From Vicinamibacterales bacterium (GTDB lineage: Bacteria; Acidobacteriota; Vicinamibacteria; Vicinamibacterales; UBA8438), in assembly GCA_958296065.1 (NCBI GenBank), contig CATQHX010000004.1, positions 1 to 64,000 of the forward strand: a stretch of DNA of 64,000 nt. The letters are read 5' to 3'. The position numbers and the translations under genes were made by a program. Under the pieces are notes generated by a model. The model saw only the letters and a program-made list of their open reading frames with translations. It was not told the origin of the DNA and did not search any database. Within the stretch, counting starts at the first letter, position 1. Each line of letters starts with the position of its first letter. Of the stretch, positions 44,528-51,483 are shown piece by piece.

Positions 44528-45399
44528 GGGATGCTCTGGGGGTCGTAGAACGGCGCGTCGCCCTGGATGGTGACCCGGTAGCCGTGGCGCGTCTCCGGGT
44601 AGTAGTCCCAGATTGCCAGATGCTGGGTGCAGCGGTTGTCCCAGAAGGCGATCGAGTTCTCGCGCCACTGGAAGCGGCAGTTGAAGTCGGGCTGCGCGCA
44701 GTGCTTGAACAGGAATGCCAGGAGGGCGTCGCTCTCGGCGACCGGCAGGTCCTTGATGCGGGTGGTGAACCCCTCGTTCACGTATAGCGCGGGCTTGCCG
44801 GTGACCGGATGGGTGCGGATGACCGGGTGCTCCGCCGACGGGTAATCGTCGTCCCGGAGGGTGCCCGGGCCGTACCGCCCCCGGTAGTACTGCTCGCCGT
44901 CGTGGACCGCGGTCAGCCCCGTGAGGAACCGCTGCATCCGGTCCGAGAGTCCCTCGTAGGCGGCGTACATGCTGGAGAAGAGGGTGTCGCCGCCGCCGGA
45001 GGGAGGTACCTGCACGACTCGGAGCATGCTGCCCATCGGCGGCTCGATGTCGCACGAGACGTCGGAGTGCCACAGGCTGCCCGCGACGAACTCCACCTTG
45101 TCGTCGCCGTGGACGACCAGGATTTCGGGATGCTCGGCGTCCTTGGGGGCGGCCGGGTGGATATGCAGCTTGCCGAAGCGGCGGCCGAGCGCCTTGTGCT
45201 GCTCGAACGTCAGCTCCTGATCGCGGAAGAAGAGGACCAGGTGCCGCGCCCACGCGTCCTTCAGATCGGCCAACGTCGCATCGTCGAGCGGCCGGGTGAG
45301 ATCGATGCCCGAGACCTGGGCTCCGATGGTCGGCGTGAGCGGGTCGACCCGCAGCTTGGTGGCCGCCACGGATGACGCGGACGGATTCGGCAGGGCCAT
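44524..45399 (-). CDS. TauD/TfdA-family Fe(II)/2-oxoglutarate dioxygenase
   Basis: The 291-residue protein has the family fold: IGAQVSGIDLTRPLDD at the N-terminus, the metal-binding HxD in LWHSDVSCD near residue 111, GGGDTLFSSMYAAYE, and the distal His with the 2-oxoglutarate Arg in DNRCTQHLAIWDYYPETRHGYRVT near 255-275. Members hydroxylate taurine, 2,4-D or other acids. The start MALPNPSASS at 45399 is chosen because longer frames lack family sequence. First gene of a pair with the methyltransferase. Confidence 0.92.
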   Translation of the reverse strand: MALPNPSASSVAATKLRVDPLTPTIGAQVSGIDLTRPLDDATLADLKDAWARHLVLFFRDQELTFEQHKALGRRFGKLHIHPAAPKDAEHPEILVVHGDDKVEFVAGSLWHSDVSCDIEPPMGSMLRVVQVPPSGGGDTLFSSMYAAYEGLSDRMQRFLTGLTAVHDGEQYYRGRYGPGTLRDDDYPSAEHPVIRTHPVTGKPALYVNEGFTTRIKDLPVAESDALLAFLFKHCAQPDFNCRFQWRENSIAFWDNRCTQHLAIWDYYPETRHGYRVTIQGDAPFYDPQSIP

Positions 45400-45452
45400 T
45401 ACGGAATTATAGATGGTCTTGCCCGCACGCTCTCCCGGCCGGCCCAGACGCC

Positions 45453-45493
45453 CGGGCGCCTTGCCACTCTCGGTGCGACGGGGATTCGCACGG
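45453..45493 (+). repeat. Dispersed repeat, copy C (diverged)
   Basis: CGGGCGCC, then TCTCGGTGCGACG and a GGG...TTCGCACGG end match copy A (7835-7876) with a few small gaps. Like copy A it is intergenic and lies about 35 bp before a gene start. Confidence 0.5.
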
Positions 45494-45526
45494 TTTCCTG
45501 CAGGGGCGTTGCTATACTGCCGGAGC

Positions 45527-47044
45527 ATGCTGGAGCGCCGCTTGGCGTCTGCGTTGCCGATCGTCCTGCTGGGTCTCGCCATCGGATGCGGGCCGTCCGC
45601 GGCGCAGCCCGAGCAGGAGCCCCCCGACCGCGCACAGCAGCGGCATCTGCTGATCGTCCTCGACGGGCTGCGGCCGGACCATGTCACCCCGGAGCTGATG
45701 CCGAATCTGCACGCACTGGGCGAGCGCGGCGTCGTTTTCGCCGACCACCACGCGGTGTATCCGACCGTGACCCGGGTGAACGCCGCCTCCATCTCCACCG
45801 GCGCGTACCCGGAGGCGCACGGGTTGATGGGCAACGCGGTCTTCTTTCCGGCGGTCGACCCGGCGCGGTTCCTGAGCACGAGCGCGCGCGACAACCTGCT
45901 GCGGATCGAGGAGGCCGAGGGCGGGCGCCTGCTGACCGCGCCGACCCTGGGCGAGCGCCTGCAGGGCGCCGGCCTGCGGATGCTCGTGGCCAGCGCCGGG
46001 TCGAGCGGCTCGTCCTATCTGTTGAACCACCGGGTGGCGGGCGGCGGCATCATCCACTACGAGTACGCGCTCCCGGAGGCGCTCGGTGAGGCCGTGGAGG
46101 AGCGTCTCGGCCCGCCGCCTCCCGCCGCGATGCCCAACCGCGACCGCAACCGCTACATCGTCGACGCGTTTCTCGATGTCGCGCTCGAACGGGTCGATCC
46201 AGCGGTGACCGTTCTGTGGCTGAGCGATCCCGACACGACGGCGCATGCCAACGGCGTCGGACACCCGACCTCGGTGGCGGCGCTGCGCGCCGTCGACGCG
46301 GAGATCGGGCGGATTCAAGACCGCCTGCGCGCGGCAGAGCAACTCCACGCGTTCAACATCTGGGTGACCTCCGACCACGGCTTCTCGACGCACACCGGGG
46401 CGGTCGACCTCGAGGCGCTGCTTGCGCCCTTCGCCGGGGAGCTGCCGGACGGATCGCCCAGGATCGTGGTCGGCAGCGGCGCGATCCACGTGCGGGATGG
46501 CGATGCCGGCGCGGTGGCCGGGATCGTCGAGGCGCTACAGGGTTCGGACCGCGTCGGTGCGATCTTCACCCGAGACGCGCGCGTCCCCGGCACGCTGGCG
46601 TTCGACGCGGCGCGCTGGGACCATCGGCGTGCCGCGGATATTCTCTATTCGCCGGCGTGGACCGACGCCGAGAACGAGTACGGCTACCGCGGCACATCGG
46701 CGTCGGGCGGCACGGCGGGGCACGGCAGCGCCAGCCCCTGGGACATCCACAACACGCTGATCGCGGCGGGTCCGGCCCTGCAGTCCGGGATCGATGTCAC
46801 GCTGCCGACGTCCAACGTCGACTTCGCCCCGACGTTTCTCTACCTGCTCGGGTTGAGCGCCGCGCCGACGATGGTAGGGCGGCCGTTGACCGAGGCGTTC
46901 CGCGACGGTCCCGAACTCGCGGCCGAGCCCCGGTCGGCGGAGATCGCCAGAGACACGCCGGACGGCCGCTACCGTGCGGTCGCCCGGTCGACGGTCGTAT
47001 TCGGCCGCCGCTATCTCGACTCCGCGACCGCGGAGCGTCCGTAG
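45527..47044 (+). CDS. Type I phosphodiesterase / nucleotide pyrophosphatase-family lipoprotein
   Basis: This alkaline-phosphatase-superfamily protein has 505 residues. The leader ends with a lipobox-like LAIGC, suggesting lipid anchoring. Metal site and nucleophile: LLIVLDGLRPDHVTPELMP, then HAVYPTVTRVNAASISTG (Thr nucleophile in PTVTR). Second metal site: LSDPDTTAHANGVGH and SDHGFSTHTG. Near the C-terminus GTSASGGTAGHGSASPWDIHNTLIAAGP is typical of the family. It probably hydrolyses phosphodiesters or nucleotides in the periplasm. Confidence 0.9.
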   Translation: MLERRLASALPIVLLGLAIGCGPSAAQPEQEPPDRAQQRHLLIVLDGLRPDHVTPELMPNLHALGERGVVFADHHAVYPTVTRVNAASISTGAYPEAHGLMGNAVFFPAVDPARFLSTSARDNLLRIEEAEGGRLLTAPTLGERLQGAGLRMLVASAGSSGSSYLLNHRVAGGGIIHYEYALPEALGEAVEERLGPPPPAAMPNRDRNRYIVDAFLDVALERVDPAVTVLWLSDPDTTAHANGVGHPTSVAALRAVDAEIGRIQDRLRAAEQLHAFNIWVTSDHGFSTHTGAVDLEALLAPFAGELPDGSPRIVVGSGAIHVRDGDAGAVAGIVEALQGSDRVGAIFTRDARVPGTLAFDAARWDHRRAADILYSPAWTDAENEYGYRGTSASGGTAGHGSASPWDIHNTLIAAGPALQSGIDVTLPTSNVDFAPTFLYLLGLSAAPTMVGRPLTEAFRDGPELAAEPRSAEIARDTPDGRYRAVARSTVVFGRRYLDSATAERP

Positions 47045-47121
47045 AGAGAGAGCGACGCCGGCGGGGCACCCTCGGTTCCCGCCCTCGTCGCCGCCAGCCC
47101 CGGGTGTATCCCGCGTCGCTC

Positions 47122-47161
47122 CTGCAGGTCGCCAGCCTGCAGGTCGCCAGCCTGCATCGCC
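47122..47161. repeat. 15-bp tandem repeat between convergent genes
   Basis: The unit CTGCAGGTCGCCAGC occurs twice head to tail (47122-47136, 47137-47151), followed by a partial third unit CTGCATCGCC. It sits between the 3' ends of two convergent genes and contains the palindrome CCTGCAGG. Confidence 0.75.
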
Positions 47162-47195
47162 GCTCGAATAGAGCGGGGCTTCTTGCGACGCGCTG

Positions 47196-49586
47196 CTAAT
47201 ACCCTGCGAGCACCGGGAAACGCTCGTCGTCCGGCAGCGGCTGCACGCCGAGCGCGTTGAGGACCATCGACACTTTTCGGTAGCGGGCGGCGGTGGCGAC
47301 GATGCTCAGCATCTGCTGCTCGGTGTAGCGATCGGCCAGCTTCGCCCAGGTCTGGTCCGAGATGGTCGTGTCGCGGTACATCTCGTTGGCGGCGTCGATG
47401 AGCGCCCGCTCGTTCTCGTTCCAGCCCGGCGCGTCGTGGCCTTGCGCGATCCAGTGCGGGTCGAGGCCGTGGTCGCGCGCCCGGCCGACGCTGCCGACGT
47501 GCTTGGCCCACTCGTAGACCGACTGCGCGTTCCATCCGGTGCGCAGAATCAGCAGCTCGCGGTCGTGCGGCGTCAGCCCGGAACGCTCCGGGTTCATCAC
47601 GTAGCCGGGGTTCGTGTACCAGGCGTCGGCGAGCGCCGGGTGGCGGCGGAGCGTGCGCGAGACCCGCAGGCCCGGACCCTCGACCGGCTCGACGCGCGGC
47701 GCCGCCAGCGGCGGCTCTCTGGCCGGCACCACGACCCGGTAGGCGACGTCGTCGACCGGCAATTCGGCCTCGGCGCCGGCGTCGGGCTGGATGCCGAGCG
47801 CGTTGAACAGGATGGACACCGTGGTGGTGTCCGCCACGGTCGCCACGGCGTCCATCAGGTTGTGGAGGTCGTACTCCTCGGAGAGCAGATCCCAGGTCTC
47901 GGCGGAGATCGAGGAGTTGCCGAACAACTGGTCCGGCAGGCCGACGAGCACGTTCTCGAAGGGTCCCCAGCGTTCCTGGGAAGGGCCTTCGGCGACGGAG
48001 AGCATCTCTTCGTCGCTCAGCCCCGCGTCCGCGGCGCGGGCGGCGTGCGCGGTCCACAGGTAGGCGTTCTGCGCGAGCCAGGCGGTCCGCAGGATCAGGA
48101 TCTCGCGGTGCCGCGCTGACAGCGTCGATTCGTTTGCGACGTAGTTCATGAACGGAAAGATGCGGTCGGCCAGCGCCGGCACGCGCGCCAGCGTCCGCAG
48201 GGCGTTGCCCGGATTGCCGTCCGGCGCGTAGCGCTCCACCAGAGCCCGCTGGTCGTCGGTCCACTCGGCGGCCGGCAACGGCGGGATGCGCGGCTCGCGC
48301 AGGCGCCGGTGAGGCTGCACGCTTCCCGGCAGCCCGGTGAAGGCCCGGGCCGGCTCGATGCGCAGCAGCGCGGCGTTGTCCTCCTCGGTCAGCACGTAGA
48401 GGTACCCGTCCGGTCCCTGCCGGACATCGCGGATACGCTGCTTCAGCTCGGTTAGCAGCCACTCGCGGCCCATCTCGTCGCCCCGCCGGTTGAAAACGAT
48501 GCGCTCGAGGTGGCCGGTCCGCTGCATCCGCCCGACGGTCATCGAGCCGACGAAGAGGTTGCCGCGCCACGCGGGGAAGTGCTCGCCGTCGTAGAAGGTC
48601 AGGCCGGAAGGCGCGATCGAGGGCCACCACAGGATTTCCGGCCGCTCGAACTCCGCCAGCCAGGGCGTGTCCGACACCCGCACGCCGGTGTACTCCCGGC
48701 CGTCGGAGGCGACCGGCCAGCCGTAGTTGCGGCCGGGAAGAATGACGTTGACCTCGTCGCCGCCCTGAGGAGCGTTCTCGCTCGCCCAGAGCGTTCCGTT
48801 CTCGGGGTGGAAGGTCAGGCCGAGCTGGTTCCGGTGGCCCATCGAATAGATCTCGGGCAGGTAGCCGGGCTCGCCTACGAAGGGGTTGTCGGCCGGGGCC
48901 GTGCCGTCGTCGTTCAGCCGCACGACCTTGCCGACATGCTCTGCTGGATCCTGGGCGCGCAGCCCGGTCGTCCGCGAGCGGATGGCGCCGCCGATCGTCA
49001 TGTAGACCCTGCCATCCGGTCCGAACGTGACCCGCGACGCCGCGACCCCGCGGCCGAATCCGTTCGACACGAAGATGTCGCGGACTTCGGTGAGCGCCCC
49101 GCTGTCGAGGCGTCCGCGCGCCAGCGCAATCACGGCGCCGCGCCTCCCGTCCTGCTCCGCCGGCTTCGAGTAGGTCAGGTAGACCAGCCGGTCGTCCTCG
49201 GGGTGCAGGGCAATGTCCATCAGGCCGGCCAGCCGGGTCCCGGTGTAGACCTCCGGGACGCCGGGAACGGGCCGCGGGTCGAGCACGCCGTCGCGAATCA
49301 CTCGCAGGGTTCCCGCGTTGCGCTCGGTGACGAGAATGTCGCCGTTGCGGCGGAACGCGAGACCCCATGGGTGGGAGAGTCCGGTCACGATCGGCACGAC
49401 GCGGATCCGGGGCACGTCGTTGCTGTACAGCACCACCGGCTCGGACGGGGGTTCCAGGGCCGGTACGCCGCTGAGGGCCGTCGTGCGCTGCCGGGCCTGA
49501 CCGGACGCTGCGGCGACCGCGAGCAGGAGGCACCCGCAAGCGAGCAGCCCGGTGGCGGAGAGACGGCGAACAGGAAACGGTTGCAC
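47196..49586 (-). CDS. Sugar dehydrogenase (GSDH propeller) fused to two CMD-like domains
   Basis: The 796-residue exported protein starts at GTG 49586, with GGAGG seven bases upstream and a clean leader (SATGLLACGCLLLAVAAASG). Residues about 45-435 form a soluble PQQ glucose/sorbosone dehydrogenase-type propeller: VTGLSHPWGLAFRRNGDILVTER, RVTFGPDGRVYMTIGG, GHRNQLGLTFHPENGTLWASENAPQGGDEVN, GNLFVGSM. Two carboxymuconolactone decarboxylase-like helical domains follow (about 480-600 and 640-780), each with HREILILRTAWLAQNAYLW- or DRELLILRTGWNAQSVYEWAKH-type sequence and without the AhpD CxxC. It is an unusual fusion of an oxidase with CMD folds. Substrate unknown. Confidence 0.87.
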   Translation of the reverse strand: MQPFPVRRLSATGLLACGCLLLAVAAASGQARQRTTALSGVPALEPPSEPVVLYSNDVPRIRVVPIVTGLSHPWGLAFRRNGDILVTERNAGTLRVIRDGVLDPRPVPGVPEVYTGTRLAGLMDIALHPEDDRLVYLTYSKPAEQDGRRGAVIALARGRLDSGALTEVRDIFVSNGFGRGVAASRVTFGPDGRVYMTIGGAIRSRTTGLRAQDPAEHVGKVVRLNDDGTAPADNPFVGEPGYLPEIYSMGHRNQLGLTFHPENGTLWASENAPQGGDEVNVILPGRNYGWPVASDGREYTGVRVSDTPWLAEFERPEILWWPSIAPSGLTFYDGEHFPAWRGNLFVGSMTVGRMQRTGHLERIVFNRRGDEMGREWLLTELKQRIRDVRQGPDGYLYVLTEEDNAALLRIEPARAFTGLPGSVQPHRRLREPRIPPLPAAEWTDDQRALVERYAPDGNPGNALRTLARVPALADRIFPFMNYVANESTLSARHREILILRTAWLAQNAYLWTAHAARAADAGLSDEEMLSVAEGPSQERWGPFENVLVGLPDQLFGNSSISAETWDLLSEEYDLHNLMDAVATVADTTTVSILFNALGIQPDAGAEAELPVDDVAYRVVVPAREPPLAAPRVEPVEGPGLRVSRTLRRHPALADAWYTNPGYVMNPERSGLTPHDRELLILRTGWNAQSVYEWAKHVGSVGRARDHGLDPHWIAQGHDAPGWNENERALIDAANEMYRDTTISDQTWAKLADRYTEQQMLSIVATAARYRKVSMVLNALGVQPLPDDERFPVLAGY

Positions 49587-49711
49587 GGTGGCACCTCCCT
49601 GCCCCTGCGCGGGGGCGGATTCCGTCGCGTTCGGCATCTTCTCACATGTGGATGCTCGTTGCACCTGCGTGTCGCTCAGTCCCGGACACCATCGCAGGAA
49701 AAGCGCCGGTT

Positions 49712-50629
49712 TCAGACGTCTCGTGTCTCGTCGCTTTCTTCATCTTCAAGCAGAACATCACGCTGCGTTGTCAGGACGCGTATCAGTCGTTCGATTTCCT
49801 TGGACCCCACATCGCCGCTCACCAGGAGCCGAACGCTTGTGTTCCTCCCAACGCGACTACGCAGCCACTCGATCTCCCCGCCATCATTGAGCGGAAGCAC
49901 CGGCGGGACACGTTCTTCCGCCTTGTCTTCTACGATCAACTCTGCCACTGGAAGCCCCGTGTCGCTGCCCTCGACGAAGGCCCAATCGCCGTCGTCCGAG
50001 ACGGCGCGCACTCGGCGCGGCTTCGGGAACTGAAGCGCGCCCTGCGACTCCCACTGGACCCAGTCGCCGCAGCGAACCGTTGAATGTGCACCAGCATCTC
50101 CGGCGCTCTCAATGGGAGACTCTGCAGGATCCGGTGACTCATGCCTATGACTGTCGCTTTCTCCCTTCTCCTGCATGTATTCAGCTGTCCGCAGAAACGC
50201 CCGCGCGGCACGCCTCACGGAGTTGGGATTGAATCCCTCCCGGTTCAAGTACGTAACGACGCCCTCCTCTGGTGGGATGAGAATGCCCGGGAACCGCTCA
50301 CGCAGTCTCTGGAACAGCGTGGGTGTCCATGCGGCGGTGCTCAGGTTCTCCATCTCCTCGCTTCGGCTTCCAGGATGCAGGATGTTACGTGCCTGCTCGG
50401 TGACCCGTACATCGCCCTTTCCTGCCCGCTCCAGTAACCCGTATGCTGCCAGTGCTGCCAGTGCCTGGTTCGCAGGTCCGCTTAGAGCCCCGAAGCCGAT
50501 CAGCTTCGCCGCGTCTGTGCGGGCAACCGTGGCTGAGCGGTACTTCCGTTCGATTCTCTCCACAGCGTTCAGAGCTTCCTTGAGGGACAGGCTCGGATAC
50601 GACGGGCTACGGACGGGTCTGCTGCTCAC
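49712..50629 (-). CDS. Hypothetical protein with N-terminal winged-helix-like domain
   Basis: This 305-residue soluble protein has an N-terminal helical region (SLSLKEALNAVERIERKYRSA, AAKLIGFGALSGPANQALAALAAYGLLERAGKGDVRVTEQA) that resembles a winged-helix DNA-binding fold. The middle (VVTYLNREGFNPNSVRRAARAFLRTAEYM) is followed by a low-complexity acidic linker and a C-terminal beta-rich region. It starts at GTG 50629 with AGGAG upstream. The gene and its upstream region are more AT-rich than neighbours. Similar proteins occur in mobile or defence contexts, but no specific function is recognised. Confidence 0.65.
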   Translation of the reverse strand: MSSRPVRSPSYPSLSLKEALNAVERIERKYRSATVARTDAAKLIGFGALSGPANQALAALAAYGLLERAGKGDVRVTEQARNILHPGSRSEEMENLSTAAWTPTLFQRLRERFPGILIPPEEGVVTYLNREGFNPNSVRRAARAFLRTAEYMQEKGESDSHRHESPDPAESPIESAGDAGAHSTVRCGDWVQWESQGALQFPKPRRVRAVSDDGDWAFVEGSDTGLPVAELIVEDKAEERVPPVLPLNDGGEIEWLRSRVGRNTSVRLLVSGDVGSKEIERLIRVLTTQRDVLLEDEESDETRDV

Positions 50630-50652
50630 GGCTGTCTCCTTTCGCAGCCACT

Positions 50653-50700
50653 ATCCTAGCAGATTTCTCAGAAACGCGAGAAACATTTTTTCTTAAATGT
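50653..50700. promoter_or_regulatory. AT-rich promoter/operator region upstream of the winged-helix gene
   Basis: This short AT-rich island has a dyad TTTCTC (50664-50669) / GAGAAA (50678-50683) and a second one ACATTT (50683-50688) / AAATGT (50695-50700). A TAGGAT -10-like hexamer on the minus strand lies at 50653-50658. No good -35 is seen. The dyads are good operator candidates for the adjacent winged-helix protein. Confidence 0.4.
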
Positions 50701-50751
50701 CTTGACACCGAGAGGATCTGCGGCCTGGGATCGCCAAAGGACGAAAGCGGA

Positions 50752-50799
50752 GGGCCGATCCTGGATTCCCGACGTTCGTAGGGTCACCAGAATCGGCCC
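50752..50799. other. 13-bp inverted repeat just upstream of the CUA tRNA
   Basis: GGGCCGATCCTGG (50752-50764) and CCAGAATCGGCCC (50787-50799) pair at 12 of 13 positions with a 22-nt spacer that itself holds CCC/GGG. The structure ends 21 bp before the tRNA. No U-tract follows. It could be a terminator, a mobile-element end or a control element for the tRNA. Confidence 0.6.
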
Positions 50800-50820
50800 C
50801 TGCCGTGTGGTGCCTTGCGC

Positions 50821-50910
50821 GGGGGTGTGGCAGAGCGGTTGAATGCAGCGGTCTCTAAAACCGCCGGACCTGGCCGGGTTCCGTGGGTTCGAATCCCACC
50901 GCCCCCGCCA
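50821..50910 (+). tRNA. Class II serine-type tRNA with anticodon CUA (amber-reading)
   Basis: The cloverleaf is complete. Acceptor GGGGGTG pairs with CGCCCCC at 50900-50906, discriminator G at 50907 and encoded CCA at 50908-50910. The D stem is GCA/TGC with loop GAGCGGTTGAA; the anticodon stem GCGGT/ACCGC encloses loop CTCTAAA, so positions 34-36 are CTA (50855-50857). An 18-nt variable arm follows, and the T stem GTGGG/CCCAC has loop TTCGAAT. The layout is the same as E. coli tRNA-Ser (7/5 geometry, 3-bp D stem, G73), so SerRS should charge it. It would insert Ser at UAG. It is not a tRNA-Sec, which has an 8-bp or longer acceptor and a 6-bp D stem. Confidence 0.92.
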
Positions 50911-50937
50911 TACCGTAGCGCGAGGAACCAGTACGGA

Positions 50938-51190
50938 CTATACCACCCATATGGCTGGATCGGGCTCGTCCTGCGCGGCGAGGACCTGCTCGACCGCCGC
51001 GTCGGAGTTCCACGTGCCGGCCACGTCACTCAGATCCCGCCTCCGGCGCGGCGCCGGTCACTTCCGCGCTGTCCGCCAGCGCGTCGATGACAACTTCGTT
51101 CAGGCTGTCGCCGGTCTCGCGCGCACGCCTATGCAGGGCGTCGTCGACGACCGCCGGGACGCCGCGGATCGCGACTGCCTGCGTATGGAG
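50938..51190 (-). pseudogene. RHH antitoxin relic next to the tRNA
   Basis: On the minus strand one frame reads QAVAIRGVPAVVDDALHRRA, then RETGDSLNEVVIDALADSAE, a ribbon-helix-helix antitoxin core. A one-base shift at about 51030 moves the tail into the frame RDLSDVAGTWNSDAAVEQVLAAQD and PAIW before TAG at 50938-50940, the usual 'DLAGTW...DxxLW' antitoxin end. No ATG or GTG start is in frame. No toxin gene is adjacent. Confidence 0.6.
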
Positions 51191-51244
51191 TAGGCGATGC
51201 AGGCGTAAGATGCGAGCATTCTTGCCCGCCCGCCGGAGTCCCGT

Positions 51245-51430
51245 CTACCGGCCGGCTGGCGGTCGAACGAAGGCCTGTAGGATCGCGCGCAGGTCGTTGT
51301 GTATTTCGCGGTTGTCAGCGCGGAGGTCGTCAATCCGCCTGCCGGTCGCGTCAATCCGCTTGCCGAGGTCGTGGCGGGTATCGTCAATCCGCTTGCCGAT
51401 CAACGCGTGCGCCTGGGTGTTCTGGCGCAT
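51245..51430 (-). CDS. Small coiled-coil protein
   Basis: The 61-residue product from ATG 51430 has repeated RID/RIDD units (GKRIDDTRHDLGKRIDATGR, then RIDDLRADNREIHNDLRAIL), predicting a single charged coiled coil. In frame just upstream is IGTLGGLIGLL, so a longer form with a membrane helix and a non-ATG start is possible. Function unknown; similar small anchored coiled-coil proteins are common in these genomes. Confidence 0.4.
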   Translation of the reverse strand: MRQNTQAHALIGKRIDDTRHDLGKRIDATGRRIDDLRADNREIHNDLRAILQAFVRPPAGR

Positions 51431-51483
51431 GAGCAATCCAATGAGGCCGCCGAGGGTTCCAATGAAAGGGCGTCGCCGGTGGC

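Noticed and set aside
47122..47161. Possible CRISPR-like array
   Set aside because: It consists of two and a half head-to-tail 15-bp units with no spacers; it is a simple tandem repeat. No CRISPR array or cas gene was seen in the window.
50821..50910. tRNA-Sec (selC) with altered anticodon
   Set aside because: The acceptor has 7 bp, the T stem 5 bp and the D stem only 3 bp with a standard GG-bearing loop. tRNA-Sec has an extended acceptor and a 6-bp D stem. It is serine-type.
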